From an uncultured Verrucomicrobiales bacterium (lineage in GTDB: Bacteria > Verrucomicrobiota > Verrucomicrobiia > Verrucomicrobiales > Akkermansiaceae), in NCBI GenBank assembly GCA_937930235.1, contig CALGLJ010000084.1:1-62313 (forward strand): a DNA stretch of 62,313 bases, read 5' to 3'. The translations under genes and the position numbers were made by a program. The notes under the pieces were generated by a model that saw only the letters and a list, made by a program, of their open reading frames with translations, searched no databases and was not told where the DNA came from. Below are positions 25,545 to 34,930 of this stretch, in pieces. Position 1 is the stretch's first letter. Each line of letters starts with the position of its first letter.

Positions 25545-27272
25545 ATGAAACGTCGGTGGTTCCTCCTCTCATGTGTCGGACTATTCGGCCTCGGCCTGTG
25601 GGTCTTGAAGGCCAACCCCTCTGACCTCATTCCGAATCAGGGCGGGCGTGATCTTGCAGCCAATTTTTTAAGCGCCGCCTTCCAGCCAGCCCTCGATTTC
25701 GAAGACCCCGATTCACGAGGGAGAGAGGTCACCTTTTTTGGAAAAATAGCTACCTCACTGTGGCTCACCATTCGCTACGCCATCGTCGCGATGAGTCTCG
25801 CACTTGTCATTGGCATTCTGGGGGGAGTCATCGGGTCAAGAGCATGGTGGCACCGGGACTGTAAACTCTGCGCCACTCTCCGTATCGGAACTCGCCTTCT
25901 GGCCACTGCGGTCCGATCAGTCCATGAGCTGATGTGGGCTCTCCTCTTTCTCGCAGCTATCGGCACCTCCCCCTTGGCCGCGATCTTAGCCATTGCTCTT
26001 CCTTACGGAGGCACTCTCGCGAAAGTGTTCTCCGAACTGCTGGATGAAGCGACCGACTCCGCCACGGAAGTTTTATCCTCCTCTGGAGCAAGTGGGATCA
26101 CCGCATTTTTAGGAGGAACCGTCACCCACGCGCTTCCCGATCTCATCACATACGCGCTCTATCGTCTGGAATGTGCGGTGCGCTCTTCGGCCGTATTAGG
26201 ATTTGTCGGAGTCCCGACCATGGGATATCAGATTTCCAACGCATTTGAAGATGGGCACTATCGCGAGATTTGGACCTATCTTTACGCCCTACTCATCTTC
26301 GTCATCCTCTTTGAGTGGTGGGGTAATCAAGCACGAAGAATTTTGACCAAAGGCATTCCCGGAAAAGTAGCAGGCCCTACCATTGCCGAGCTCAAAAAAG
26401 CCCGTGGGTGGTCTCCCTTCCTGAGAACCACCTCACTCATTCTTGCAGGGATCACGCTGGCCGGTTGGTTCATCGAAGACCAGTGGGGATCTCATTTAGG
26501 ATGGGAACGTCGCCTCAGCAATTTACAGCGCTTTTTAGGAGAACTCGTCCCCCACCCGGTCCGTGAAAGTGGCAACTGGGATCAACTCCTGCCATGGTTT
26601 AGCGAAATGATGAGCCAGCATGGGGCCCAGGCCGTGTGGCAGACCTTTCACCTAGGAACGGCCGCGATCCTCTTGGCCGGTGCCCTTGCTCTTTTTGGAG
26701 TCCTCTATGGCTCGCGTTCTCTTGCCAATCCCTCTCCGAGAGAGGTGCATCATGGAGCCGCTCGCAGTCGGGTCATCTTTGCGAAAGGCCTCAGAGGAGG
26801 AGCCATCCTTGGACGGGCAATGCCCGAATTTATTTTAGCATTTTTCCTCCTCCAAATCTTTGGCCCAACGGTGTGGGCACTCATCTTCTCGCTCGCGATT
26901 CATAATGGTGGCATCCTCCTTCGTCTCGGAGCAGAAGTGATCGATAATAGCCGCAGCCACGGAGCGGAAGTCATCCTCTCTCAGGGAGGATCTCGTTCCG
27001 CAGCTTTTCTCACGACCCTATTACCCGAAAATTTCAATCGCCTCGTCCTTTTTCTCTTCTATCGATGGGAGACCTGTATTCGAGAGGCTACCGTTCTGGG
27101 GATGTTGGGAATCAGCTCCCTAGGAGCGCTCATCTCCGAGTCCCGAGCGGGATTATTCTACGATGAAGTACTCCTCTGGGTGGCTCTCGGAGCGGCGCTT
27201 GTATTCATGGGCGATCTCACATCTGACTTTGTCCGCCACAAACTGAAGAATATGACAAAATCGCCCCTTTAA
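25545..27272 (+). CDS. Fused double-permease subunit of PhnE type
   Basis: This 575-residue membrane protein is two PhnE-like permeases in one chain. The first half has its cytoplasmic coupling motif near residues 170-200 (LSSSGASGITAFLGGTVTHALPDL), followed by YRLECAVRSSAVLGFVG. The second half repeats this near 480-525 (LSQGGSRSAAFLTTLLPENF then YRWETCIREATVLGMLG). PhnE normally works as a homodimer, so the fusion supplies both halves. Such fused permeases are common with the selenate-type binding proteins. It is the last gene of the operon; the phoB Pho box begins 12 bp after it. Confidence 0.87.
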   Translation: MKRRWFLLSCVGLFGLGLWVLKANPSDLIPNQGGRDLAANFLSAAFQPALDFEDPDSRGREVTFFGKIATSLWLTIRYAIVAMSLALVIGILGGVIGSRAWWHRDCKLCATLRIGTRLLATAVRSVHELMWALLFLAAIGTSPLAAILAIALPYGGTLAKVFSELLDEATDSATEVLSSSGASGITAFLGGTVTHALPDLITYALYRLECAVRSSAVLGFVGVPTMGYQISNAFEDGHYREIWTYLYALLIFVILFEWWGNQARRILTKGIPGKVAGPTIAELKKARGWSPFLRTTSLILAGITLAGWFIEDQWGSHLGWERRLSNLQRFLGELVPHPVRESGNWDQLLPWFSEMMSQHGAQAVWQTFHLGTAAILLAGALALFGVLYGSRSLANPSPREVHHGAARSRVIFAKGLRGGAILGRAMPEFILAFFLLQIFGPTVWALIFSLAIHNGGILLRLGAEVIDNSRSHGAEVILSQGGSRSAAFLTTLLPENFNRLVLFLFYRWETCIREATVLGMLGISSLGALISESRAGLFYDEVLLWVALGAALVFMGDLTSDFVRHKLKNMTKSPL

Positions 27273-27283
27273 TAGTTGGCGAA

Positions 27284-27301
27284 AAGTGACAATAACGTCA
27301 C
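27284..27301 (+). promoter_or_regulatory. Pho box upstream of phoB
   Basis: AAGTGAC-AATA-ACGTCAC: two 7-bp half-sites with a 4-bp A/T-rich spacer, 18 bp in all, 51 bp before the phoB start. It has the same layout as three other sites in the window that precede phosphate genes, and suggests that phoBR is autoregulated. Confidence 0.7.
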
Positions 27302-27352
27302 CATCGTACTTTCTCTAAAATGCCCACGCCCGTCATTCAATACGATCCTGTA

Positions 27353-28033
27353 ATGCATAAGATCCTAGTCGTCGAAGACGAAGTGGACATCGCCGAGCTC
27401 ATTTCCTTTAACTTGAAAAGAGCAGGCTATCCTACTGAAGTGGCCCATGATGGAGCAGAAGGGCTTCAAGCGATCCTAACTCAACGCCCGGATCTCGTTA
27501 TTCTGGACCTCATGCTCCCTTCCATGGATGGCTTTCAAATTCTAAAAGAAATGCAACGAGACCCTCGCAGCAGTTCCATCCCCGTGATGATGCTCACCGC
27601 GAAAGGCCAAACTGACGATCGAATTCGCGGACTCGAATCAGGGGCAGATGACTATCTCACCAAACCCTTTAGCCCCAAAGAACTCCTCTTACGCATCCAA
27701 GCCATTTTAAAAAGAAACACCCCTACCCCAGGTTCTGTTGTCTATTCCTTCGGACCGTTCCGTTTCGATAAAAACAATCTCAGCTTCTACGTTCATGAGA
27801 AACCGGTCGACCTCACGGCCACGGAGTTCAAACTCTTCCTTTATCTCTGTCAGCGGGCCGGACAACCGCAAGATCGCAACGATCTCCTCAAAGCCATCTG
27901 GGGATACAATGATGACGTTCATAGCCGCACCTTGGATACCCACATGAAACGCTTACGCCAAAAGCTGGGTGAAAGTAGTGCCCTGATTGAAACCGTGCGG
28001 GGAATCGGCTATCAAGTACGAGAAATCGAATGA
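27353..28033 (+). CDS. phoB: Phosphate regulon response regulator PhoB
   Basis: This 226-residue OmpR-family regulator has an N-terminal receiver (ILVVEDE, phosphoacceptor D52 in LVILDLMLPSMDG, Thr in MMLTAKG, Lys in YLTKPFSPKEL) and a C-terminal winged helix (VDLTATEFKLFLYLCQRAGQ... SRTLDTHMKRLRQKLG... ETVRGIGYQVRE). It should bind the Pho boxes seen here. The ATG at 27353 starts MHKILVVEDE; an upstream ATG at 27320 would add 11 residues that are not family-like. Its stop overlaps the phoR start (ATGA), so the two are coupled. Confidence 0.92.
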   Translation: MHKILVVEDEVDIAELISFNLKRAGYPTEVAHDGAEGLQAILTQRPDLVILDLMLPSMDGFQILKEMQRDPRSSSIPVMMLTAKGQTDDRIRGLESGADDYLTKPFSPKELLLRIQAILKRNTPTPGSVVYSFGPFRFDKNNLSFYVHEKPVDLTATEFKLFLYLCQRAGQPQDRNDLLKAIWGYNDDVHSRTLDTHMKRLRQKLGESSALIETVRGIGYQVREIE

Positions 28034-29220
28034 AAGACGCGGTCATTTTGATCCTCCTTATTTTAGCCCTCATTCTTTTATTCGAGTGGCTGAAATTAAA
28101 ACGACTTCACAAATCCGCTCCCGTCGTTACCGACGAGGCTCCCTCCCCTCCGCAAGAACGATCTCCTGACCGCGTCATTGAACGACTCTTGAACGCCTTT
28201 CCGGGGCCTTTTTTTTCCATCAATGCTGAAGGCAAATTCATTCGCACCAACCTTGCGGCGCAGAATATTTTTACCGAACGCAACCTCCAAGGACGAAGCA
28301 TTCAATCGATCTTTCTGGAAGCCCCCCTCATCGAAAAAATCCAAGAGGCCCTGAAATCTTGGGAGCCAAATTCAACCGTAATCCAGCTCCCTGCGAATTC
28401 TCCTTTTTCTCAATCTGCTTTGGGAAAAGATTCTCATTGGGAGATCGATCTCAGCCCAATCTCTCTCCGGAGTAATACTCAAGAACTTCAAATCATCATG
28501 AGAGAGATCACCACCAGCATCCACACGGAACAGGTGCGACAAGATTTCGTTGCCAATGCTTCCCATGAGCTGAGGACTCCCCTTTCCATCATTTCGGGCT
28601 ACCTTGAAAATCTGACCGAAGACGATGCCCTAGAAGATCCTGAAATGTCCAAAAAGATGCTTCACACCATGGTGCGGCACGTGAATCGAATCAACCGCAT
28701 CGTCGAGGATATGCTCGTGATTTCTAAATTAGAATCAGAAGATGGGATGCCATTAAACATCGAAGATTTCGCCATCGGTCCCTGTGTTCGAGATGTTGTG
28801 GAACGGCTCGAACCACTCATCAATTCTCAACAAGCTAAGCTCACCATCGACATCCCTGAAATCCCCCTCGCAGGGGATCGATTTTATTGGACTCAGATTC
28901 TTTTCAATCTTGTGGAAAATGCGCTCAAGCAAAATGCCTCCACGCCCGTGCACATCCAAATCATCGGCAAACTGATAGGAAGCGACCGCTTCGAGCTCCA
29001 AATCAAGGATGATGGGATTGGCATTCCAAGCGCAGACCTCCCTTTTATCTTTAAACGATTTTTCCGAGTGGAAAAGCATCACTCCCAATCACAGGTCAAA
29101 GGGACCGGATTAGGTCTCTCAATTGTCAAACGTGCCGTGGAAGCCCATCAGGGAAACATCACCGCCAGCTCAACTCCAGGAGTAGAAACCTCCTTCACCA
29201 TAATCGTCCCAGTAAGATAG
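28030..29220 (+). CDS. phoR: Phosphate regulon sensor kinase PhoR
   Basis: This 396-residue kinase has one N-terminal membrane helix (AVILILLILALILLFEW), a PAS-like domain at about 48-160 (LLNAFPGPFFSINAEGKFIRTN), a HisKA domain with H179 in [15 protein letters not shown], and an ATPase domain with ILFNLVENALKQN, DDGIGIP and GTGLGLSIVKRAVEAH. The lack of a large periplasmic domain is normal for PhoR, which senses phosphate through the Pst transporter and PhoU. It is convergent with phoU, 16 bp away. Confidence 0.9.
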   Translation: MKDAVILILLILALILLFEWLKLKRLHKSAPVVTDEAPSPPQERSPDRVIERLLNAFPGPFFSINAEGKFIRTNLAAQNIFTERNLQGRSIQSIFLEAPLIEKIQEALKSWEPNSTVIQLPANSPFSQSALGKDSHWEIDLSPISLRSNTQELQIIMREITTSIHTEQVRQDFVANASHELRTPLSIISGYLENLTEDDALEDPEMSKKMLHTMVRHVNRINRIVEDMLVISKLESEDGMPLNIEDFAIGPCVRDVVERLEPLINSQQAKLTIDIPEIPLAGDRFYWTQILFNLVENALKQNASTPVHIQIIGKLIGSDRFELQIKDDGIGIPSADLPFIFKRFFRVEKHHSQSQVKGTGLGLSIVKRAVEAHQGNITASSTPGVETSFTIIVPVR

Positions 29221-29236
29221 ACGACTTCAGGACATC

Positions 29237-29905
29237 TTAGGTATGCCGGATATCTTCCGCTGAGGTAATAAAGACCACATCCTCAGCCACATTGACCGCC
29301 AAGTCACCGATACGCTCCAAGCTGCGGGAGATGAAGAGAATATGGAGCAGTGATTCAGTCTGCGTCGTACCTCCATCCGCAATTTTTGAACTCAATGACT
29401 TACTGAGAGTTTTGTGTATCCGATCAACCTCCTGATCCATCGCGATGACATTCATCGCCGTCTCCTCATCGATATCAGAATAAGCCGTGAGAGCGAGAGA
29501 GACGATCTTTTGAGCCTGGAGATAGAGAGGCTCAATGAGACGCGCTTCTGGCACTTCTCCCGCTTTTAAAATCTTGCGGGATCGTTTCGCCAAATTCACC
29601 GCATGATCTCCGATGCGTTCCAAACTGCGACAAACATTGATCGAAGATAAGACTAAACGCAGATCAGAAGCGACTGGATTAAACCGCATGAGGATCGACA
29701 TTCCCTGTTCGTCGATCTGTTTCTCTGCTCGATCAATTGCCTCGTCTTCATCGACGACATCAGAGCACTGCTCACGATCACCCTCGAGGAGACCTTTGAT
29801 TGCTTTTTCCATCGCACTCATGACCCCGCTCCCCATCTGGAGAACATTGTCTTTAAGCTGCTCGAGCTCTTCGTCGTAATTTTTGAGAATATGTCCTGCC
29901 ATCAT
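29237..29905 (-). CDS. phoU: Phosphate signalling protein PhoU
   Basis: This 222-residue all-helical protein has the two PhoU repeats, each with the metal-binding style of E/DxxxD: VVDEDEAIDRAEKQIDEQ and RSLERIGDHAVNLAKRSR in the first, and AMDQEVDRIHKTLSKSL and SRSLERIGDLAVNVAEDVVF in the second. PhoU links the Pst transporter to PhoR and keeps the regulon off when phosphate is plentiful. It is the last gene of the pstC-pstA-pstB-phoU operon, 27 bp after pstB. Confidence 0.95.
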   Translation of the reverse strand: MMAGHILKNYDEELEQLKDNVLQMGSGVMSAMEKAIKGLLEGDREQCSDVVDEDEAIDRAEKQIDEQGMSILMRFNPVASDLRLVLSSINVCRSLERIGDHAVNLAKRSRKILKAGEVPEARLIEPLYLQAQKIVSLALTAYSDIDEETAMNVIAMDQEVDRIHKTLSKSLSSKIADGGTTQTESLLHILFISRSLERIGDLAVNVAEDVVFITSAEDIRHT

Positions 29906-29932
29906 TATTGGGATGCGAAATTTTTTTCAGTC

Positions 29933-30751
29933 TTAACCGAAGCGTCCACTCACGTAGTCTTCCGTTTGTTTTTTACTCGGGTTGCCAAAGATTTTGGCCG
30001 TGTCTGCATACTCGATCAGTTCGCCAAGATAAAAGAAAGCGGTACGATCAGAGACCCGGGTTGCCTGCTGCATGTTATGAGTGACAATCACAATCGTAAA
30101 CTCCTGACGCAACTCAGCGATGAGCTCCTCGATGCGTGCTGTGGCAATGGGATCGAGAGCAGAGCAAGGCTCATCCATCAGCACAATTTGTGGTTTCACG
30201 GCAATGGTGCGCGCGATGCAAAGCCGTTGCTGTTGCCCGCCAGAGAGCCCAAGTGCGCTGGAATCAAGACGATCTTTCACCTCACTCCAGAGGGCGGACT
30301 TCTTCAGAGATTCCTCCACCGCCTCATCCAAAACGCCCTTATTTTTAATTCCCTGAACCCGTAAACCATACGCCACATTTTCGTAAATAGATTTCGGGAA
30401 TGGATTATATTTCTGAAAGACCATGCCGACATGCTTGCGCAATTCAATCGCTTCCACATCAGGCGCATTAATATCTTGATCTAAAATCGAAATCTTCCCC
30501 GTCGTCACCTTTGCGGTATCGACGAGATCATTCATGCGGTTGAGACAACGTAAAAGGGTCGACTTACCACAACCGGACGGCCCAATGAAAGCGGTGACCT
30601 TTCCCGCCGGGATGTCGAGCGAGATATTCCGTAAGGTGTTCGTCTTTCCTAAATCATAGCTGAAGCTGAGATCATCGATCTTAATAATTGTTTCATCAAT
30701 CCCCATCACGGGGGCATCGGCGGAATCGAGGGTGACTGAATCGTCGTTCAT
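29933..30751 (-). CDS. pstB: Phosphate ABC transporter ATPase PstB
   Basis: This 272-residue ATPase carries Walker [20 protein letters not shown] (the LRCLNRMND stretch is a PstB hallmark), signature [16 protein letters not shown], Walker [17 protein letters not shown] and the later [18 protein letters not shown]. The ATG at 30751 (MNDDSVTL) is 17 bp after the pstA stop. An in-frame upstream start at 30799 would overlap pstA. The N-terminal ~20 residues ([15 protein letters not shown]) are outside the conserved domain. Confidence 0.95.
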   Translation of the reverse strand: MNDDSVTLDSADAPVMGIDETIIKIDDLSFSYDLGKTNTLRNISLDIPAGKVTAFIGPSGCGKSTLLRCLNRMNDLVDTAKVTTGKISILDQDINAPDVEAIELRKHVGMVFQKYNPFPKSIYENVAYGLRVQGIKNKGVLDEAVEESLKKSALWSEVKDRLDSSALGLSGGQQQRLCIARTIAVKPQIVLMDEPCSALDPIATARIEELIAELRQEFTIVIVTHNMQQATRVSDRTAFFYLGELIEYADTAKIFGNPSKKQTEDYVSGRFG

Positions 30752-30767
30752 GAAATCAAGAAGAGTG

Positions 30768-31922
30768 TTACCACTTAAGTTTACTGCGGAAGCGCGCACG
30801 CATGACGATGGAGATCATGGCAAATCCCATCACGAGAAGAAGAAAAACAAAAACAGAACCGTAGCGCATATCACGCACCGCATCTGCATCGGGAATACGG
30901 GCCGAAACGGTATAAATATGATACGGAAGAGCCTGGACTGACTGCGTTAATAAATCAGAGAACCAGAACAGTGGACTCCCTTCGGCTTCCTGCCAAGGGA
31001 GTTTCGCCTTATCCGCCACCGCTGCGGTGAACATAATCGGAGCCGTCTCGCCCGCCACGCGAGTCACGCCGAGAACAGAGGCGGTGAGCATGCCGGGAGT
31101 CGCATAGGGAAGAACCGCAGTGCGAATCATTTGCCACTTGGTCGCCCCAAGGGCAAGAGAGGCTTCTCGAAAGCCTTTTGGAACAGCTTTGAGTGACTCC
31201 TCACACGCTGCGATAATCACCGGAAGAGCCATCACGGCGAGAGTCAGCCCTCCCGCAATGAGTGAATTACCCCACCCCTCGAAGCTAAGAAAGCCCTTAC
31301 TCATTGGAACCTTAAATGCGAACACAGAAGTTTCAGGATTCACCTCATAGGTCAAAACAGGGAACCAAGGCGCTAGACAGAAAAACGCAAAACCAAAGAG
31401 TCCGTAAACAATCGAAGGCACCCCTGCCAGGTTCATAATGGCAAGGCGAATCGCCCCCACTAGTTTCCCATGGTGGGCATACTCATTGAGATAAACCGCC
31501 GCCGATACTCCGATAAAAAGAGACACAATCATGCAAACGATCACCAGAAGAGCCGTCCCCACGAGAGGTCCCAGAATTCCGCCACCTGAATAGGAAAACG
31601 TATGCTCATCTCGAATCACCGCATCAGGATTCTCCTCCTTGAAGCTCCTGAAATCGGATGCATCCATCCGAACCAACTCCCCTGCTCCATCACGAAACTC
31701 CACCAATGTCTGTGGACTCGTAAACAAGAAATCGAAGTTGATAAAAGGTGCTTCCGCTTGGAAGAGGACAGGTGCTCCATCGTAGGTGATTTTACCAAAG
31801 ATGAAGAGCGCACAAGCGAGGACAAAGTAGGTGAAGCCTGCGAAAATCACAGACCAGACCCTATCTATGATCTTCTGCCTATTTGAAGAAGCGACAAATG
31901 GATTTTTAGATTCTTCAAGCAT
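30768..31922 (-). CDS. pstA: Phosphate ABC transporter permease PstA
   Basis: This ~384-residue permease has a first helix at about 22-45, a periplasmic stretch of ~85 residues ([27 protein letters not shown]...), then five helices of the permease domain including [15 protein letters not shown] and the coupling motif [25 protein letters not shown]. The periplasmic part after helix 1 is longer than in E. coli PstA and echoes the extended PstC partner. The ATG at 31922 (MLEESKNPF) overlaps the pstC end by 8 bp. Confidence 0.93.
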   Translation of the reverse strand: MLEESKNPFVASSNRQKIIDRVWSVIFAGFTYFVLACALFIFGKITYDGAPVLFQAEAPFINFDFLFTSPQTLVEFRDGAGELVRMDASDFRSFKEENPDAVIRDEHTFSYSGGGILGPLVGTALLVIVCMIVSLFIGVSAAVYLNEYAHHGKLVGAIRLAIMNLAGVPSIVYGLFGFAFFCLAPWFPVLTYEVNPETSVFAFKVPMSKGFLSFEGWGNSLIAGGLTLAVMALPVIIAACEESLKAVPKGFREASLALGATKWQMIRTAVLPYATPGMLTASVLGVTRVAGETAPIMFTAAVADKAKLPWQEAEGSPLFWFSDLLTQSVQALPYHIYTVSARIPDADAVRDMRYGSVFVFLLLVMGFAMISIVMRARFRSKLKW

Positions 31923-33792
31923 GACCGAGACGTTTGATGATCCGTTGTGCCGCAACGTTAATGCACAGCGAAATGGTGAACAATACGAGACCGACTAAAA
32001 AGAGAGCTCGAAAGTGAAGGGTACCCTTAGTCACCTCTCCCATTTCTTGAGCAATGATGCCCGTCATGGTATGGGTCGGCTGAGTGATTACGCCAAGTCC
32101 AGCACTCCAGTCTGGAAGGGCAATTTTATTACCAGCTACCAAAAGGACTACCATCGTCTCGCCGATAACTCGACCAAACCCAAGCAACACGGCCGCCAAA
32201 ATCCCAGAAATGGCAGTGGGGACAATCACCTTGATCACGGTCTGCAGCTTGGAAGCTCCCAACGCGAGAGATGCCTCACTGTAGGCTCGTGGGACATTAT
32301 TGAGAGCATCTTCGCACAAAGTAAAAATCGTCGGCACCGCCATCAAAGCGAGGAGAAGCCCTGCGTTGAGCACATTCAGGCGCTCTTGCATTGGAAAACC
32401 TGGGACCCACGAAAGAGCTTCGATCTGACTCAAATCTCGAAGCCCCTCACCCAGAACTACGATTCCAAAGAACCCGAGAACAACCGACGGGATGGCCTGA
32501 ATCAACTCAATCGCCGGTTTAATCAAAGTCTGCTCCCAGCGACCTGCCAGGCGATTCACGTAAATTGCCGCTCCAATGGAAAATGGTACGGCAAACATAA
32601 TGGCGATCAGTGAGATCTCGAAAGACCCAATAAAGAGGGGTAACAGTCCGTAAAAATCATGCCACGAGCTATTCGTCACCCAATCCACTCCAAAGAAAAA
32701 TTTCATCGCTGATCCGAAAAAGCTGAGCTTTCGATCCCATTGCCATGTCGATGCCTTGGCGACACTTTCATCGAGCCATTTGACAAATGGAGGGTGCGCT
32801 TTGCGGACTTGATCGAGAAGGGCGGACGCTTCTTCAGAACTCAACTCGGTGGGTAATTTCGCCACCGCGATTCCTAACTTTTCCTTCAATTCCGCAACCG
32901 CCGCCTTGTGTGCATCTTTGGACGCCGCAATTTCTTCCGTGCGCGCCGCAAATGGGAACTCATCACGAATCACGATCGCATTCGCCTGTTCGATCTGCGC
33001 TGCCTTTTCGGCCTCATTCGTCATTGTTTCAGCCCCCGCAAGAAGAGCCTTTTTACGCTCTGCTGCTGATTCTTCCGCTGCCGCATCATCTTTGACTTTA
33101 CTCGCAATTTTCACGAGCTTTTGCCGAAGTTGTTTCAGCTCCCTCCCAGCGGATGAGATTTCATTTTTAGCTTCCTCAAAGCGGGCCATACCATCTCGCA
33201 GCTCCTGCTGAGCTTGTGTGACGTAGGCTGGTGGTTCCTCCTCGACAGGATCGTAGTCGATCATCGCTTTTTTCAACGCCGCCCAACTCGCATCGTCAAG
33301 ACGACCGAATGAATCAATGTCAGCTCGATTCGCACCTTCAACAACCCCAGAAACAAACGCTCTCCAATCCGCCTGCGCCTGCGCGAGAGCCTCTGGGTCA
33401 TCTTCCGCATCTTCAAGAGCTTCGATGAGGTCTTCCCCATCATCCTCTAGGGGATCGAGAAAGGCTTCAAAGGAGTTACTAATTCCACGCTGGAGCGCAT
33501 ATTTTTCATTTAACTCTTGGAAATAAGCCTGATTAGTCAGGCTAACGAGCTGACTATACTCGTTCATTTCCGTGATAATATGATTCACGTATTCCTGCCC
33601 AGATTTTCGATGGAGCTGAAGTTTCTCGTGATGTTGCGGGAAAAAACGAACCGCCTCCGTGATGAGGAAAAAACAAATGAGGAAAAGAATAATGATAGAA
33701 AGCGTCGCGTTCCCACCAAAGAATCCTTTGATCCAGCCCTGCCGGTCAATTCCCAGCAGTTTGCGGCCTGTGCGTTGAAAGTGTTTCGCCAT
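31915..33792 (-). CDS. pstC: Phosphate ABC transporter permease PstC with large inserted domain
   Basis: At 625 residues this is about twice the length of E. coli PstC. A first helix (ATLSIIILFLICFFLITEAV) is followed by ~310 residues of mostly helical, charged, coiled-coil-like sequence (AQQELRDGMARFEEAKNEI, KLVKIASKVKDDAAAEESAAERKKALL), likely periplasmic. The canonical permease follows, with AIPSVVLGFFGIVVLG and the coupling motif [25 protein letters not shown]. The ATG at 33792 (MAKHFQRTG) is preferred over 33843. A Pho box lies 78 bp upstream. Long N-terminal regions are known in some PstC families; the role of this one is unknown. Confidence 0.9.
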   Translation of the reverse strand: MAKHFQRTGRKLLGIDRQGWIKGFFGGNATLSIIILFLICFFLITEAVRFFPQHHEKLQLHRKSGQEYVNHIITEMNEYSQLVSLTNQAYFQELNEKYALQRGISNSFEAFLDPLEDDGEDLIEALEDAEDDPEALAQAQADWRAFVSGVVEGANRADIDSFGRLDDASWAALKKAMIDYDPVEEEPPAYVTQAQQELRDGMARFEEAKNEISSAGRELKQLRQKLVKIASKVKDDAAAEESAAERKKALLAGAETMTNEAEKAAQIEQANAIVIRDEFPFAARTEEIAASKDAHKAAVAELKEKLGIAVAKLPTELSSEEASALLDQVRKAHPPFVKWLDESVAKASTWQWDRKLSFFGSAMKFFFGVDWVTNSSWHDFYGLLPLFIGSFEISLIAIMFAVPFSIGAAIYVNRLAGRWEQTLIKPAIELIQAIPSVVLGFFGIVVLGEGLRDLSQIEALSWVPGFPMQERLNVLNAGLLLALMAVPTIFTLCEDALNNVPRAYSEASLALGASKLQTVIKVIVPTAISGILAAVLLGFGRVIGETMVVLLVAGNKIALPDWSAGLGVITQPTHTMTGIIAQEMGEVTKGTLHFRALFLVGLVLFTISLCINVAAQRIIKRLGHA

Positions 33793-33869
33793 GCGCGTTG
33801 AGTTGAAGCGCCGTTTTCTGACGCCCTGACAGTAAAAAGGCACATCTGTATTTCACAGATGCGCCCATT

Positions 33870-33887
33870 GTGACAATTTCGTCACAA
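33870..33887 (-). promoter_or_regulatory. Pho box upstream of pstC
   Basis: Read on the minus strand: TTGTGAC-GAAA-TTGTCAC, two 7-bp half-sites 11 bp apart. The same bases also form a near-perfect inverted repeat. It lies in the short pstS-pstC gap, so pstCAB-phoU can be induced separately from pstS. A small hairpin (ATCTGT/ACAGAT, 33844-33860) follows in the leader. Confidence 0.75.
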
Positions 33888-33907
33888 ACCGATTTGCTCA
33901 ATGAAAA

Positions 33908-34714
33908 TCAATCCACAGGGATAAATCCTACCTTCGTAATGATCTCCTTGGCAGGCGCTGAGTGAATTGCCCAATCGAGGAATTTTTTAGAAGCTCCGGT
34001 AGGCTCATTGGCGGTGTAATAATAGAGTTTCCGGGAAAGAGGATACTCCGCTTTATTTTTGGGCTTAGGAGATACTCCTTCCACCTTGATTGCACGAAGC
34101 CCGTCTTTACCCGCATACGCGAGGCCGACATACCCAATGCCATTGACATTCCCTGCCACTTCGGTCGCAATTTGCTCATTACCAGCTAATTTCTGTGATT
34201 CAGGGCTGTAGTCACGCTTGGACATCGCGAGCTTCTGGAATGATTTATACGTCCCAGACGAGGTGTTCCGAGTATACATTGAGATCTTACCAGGGTTACC
34301 ACCGAGTTCACTCCAATCCGTAATATCGCCCGTGAAAATTCCTTCAATCTGCTTTACGGAGAGTCTGCGCACTCCATTTTTCTTATTGGTGACCACGGCG
34401 ATCATATCCCAACCCGCAACGTGCTCCACCAGTTTCTGACCTTTCGCGGTAAAGGAATCTTTTTCCTTATCTTTCGCATCCCGGCTAGACATTCCGATGT
34501 CTGCAGTCCCCGCAAGAAGGTTCGAGAACGCTTGAGAAGACCCTTCTGCTGCGATTTCAAAATCGACTTGATTACCAGCCGCGATGTAAGCTTCTTTTAA
34601 TTGAGGAACCATCTTGGCTCCGAGGGTATCAGACCCTTTGATCACGATTTTTTCCTGAGCAAAAGCTGATCCTGTGAACATTGCTCCGAGAGCAAGAAGA
34701 GCGGTATATTTCAT
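33908..34714 (-). CDS. pstS: Phosphate-binding protein PstS
   Basis: This 268-residue periplasmic protein has a signal peptide (MKYTALLALGAMFTGSAFA) followed by KIVIKGSDTLGAKMVPQLKEAY, the PstS-like phosphate-binding start. The middle contains GTADIGMSSRDAKDKEKDSF, GWDMIAVVTNKKNGVRRLSVKQIEGIFTGDITDW and YTRNTSSGTYKSF, all typical of the phosphate-binding cleft. It lies between its own Pho box and pstC, in the same direction. Confidence 0.95.
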   Translation of the reverse strand: MKYTALLALGAMFTGSAFAQEKIVIKGSDTLGAKMVPQLKEAYIAAGNQVDFEIAAEGSSQAFSNLLAGTADIGMSSRDAKDKEKDSFTAKGQKLVEHVAGWDMIAVVTNKKNGVRRLSVKQIEGIFTGDITDWSELGGNPGKISMYTRNTSSGTYKSFQKLAMSKRDYSPESQKLAGNEQIATEVAGNVNGIGYVGLAYAGKDGLRAIKVEGVSPKPKNKAEYPLSRKLYYYTANEPTGASKKFLDWAIHSAPAKEIITKVGFIPVD

Positions 34715-34797
34715 GATTTTTGTATAATTCAGTGCCGTCTTTTTGATGACGACAATGACACTCTACTGCAAAAAAGCTTTTTACAGAATATTCCCTT

Positions 34798-34815
34798 GTG
34801 ACTGTTTCGTCACAT
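34798..34815 (-). promoter_or_regulatory. Pho box upstream of pstS
   Basis: Read on the minus strand: ATGTGAC-GAAA-CAGTCAC, with a TATTCT -10-like hexamer about 8 bp downstream, so the box would replace the -35 element as in classical Pho promoters. It is the closest match to the pstC site (identical GAAA spacer and first half-site except for one base). Confidence 0.75.
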
Positions 34816-34860
34816 ACCATTTCGCTCCATCCAATAAGGGCGCCTCTTCATGATTTTTTC

Positions 34861-34902
34861 AAAAAAGAAAACAGGCGCTTCCGAAACCAGAAGCGCCTGT
34901 TT
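34861..34902 (-). terminator. Rho-independent terminator of the porin gene
   Basis: A perfect 13-bp stem (AAACAGGCGCTTC at 34869-34881 with 34890-34902) and 8-base loop, followed on the minus strand by a T-run at 34861-34866. It lies 28 bp after the porin stop and separates the porin transcript from pstS. Confidence 0.92.
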
Positions 34903-34930
34903 GCATGAAAAAGATTAATTTCAATCAATC

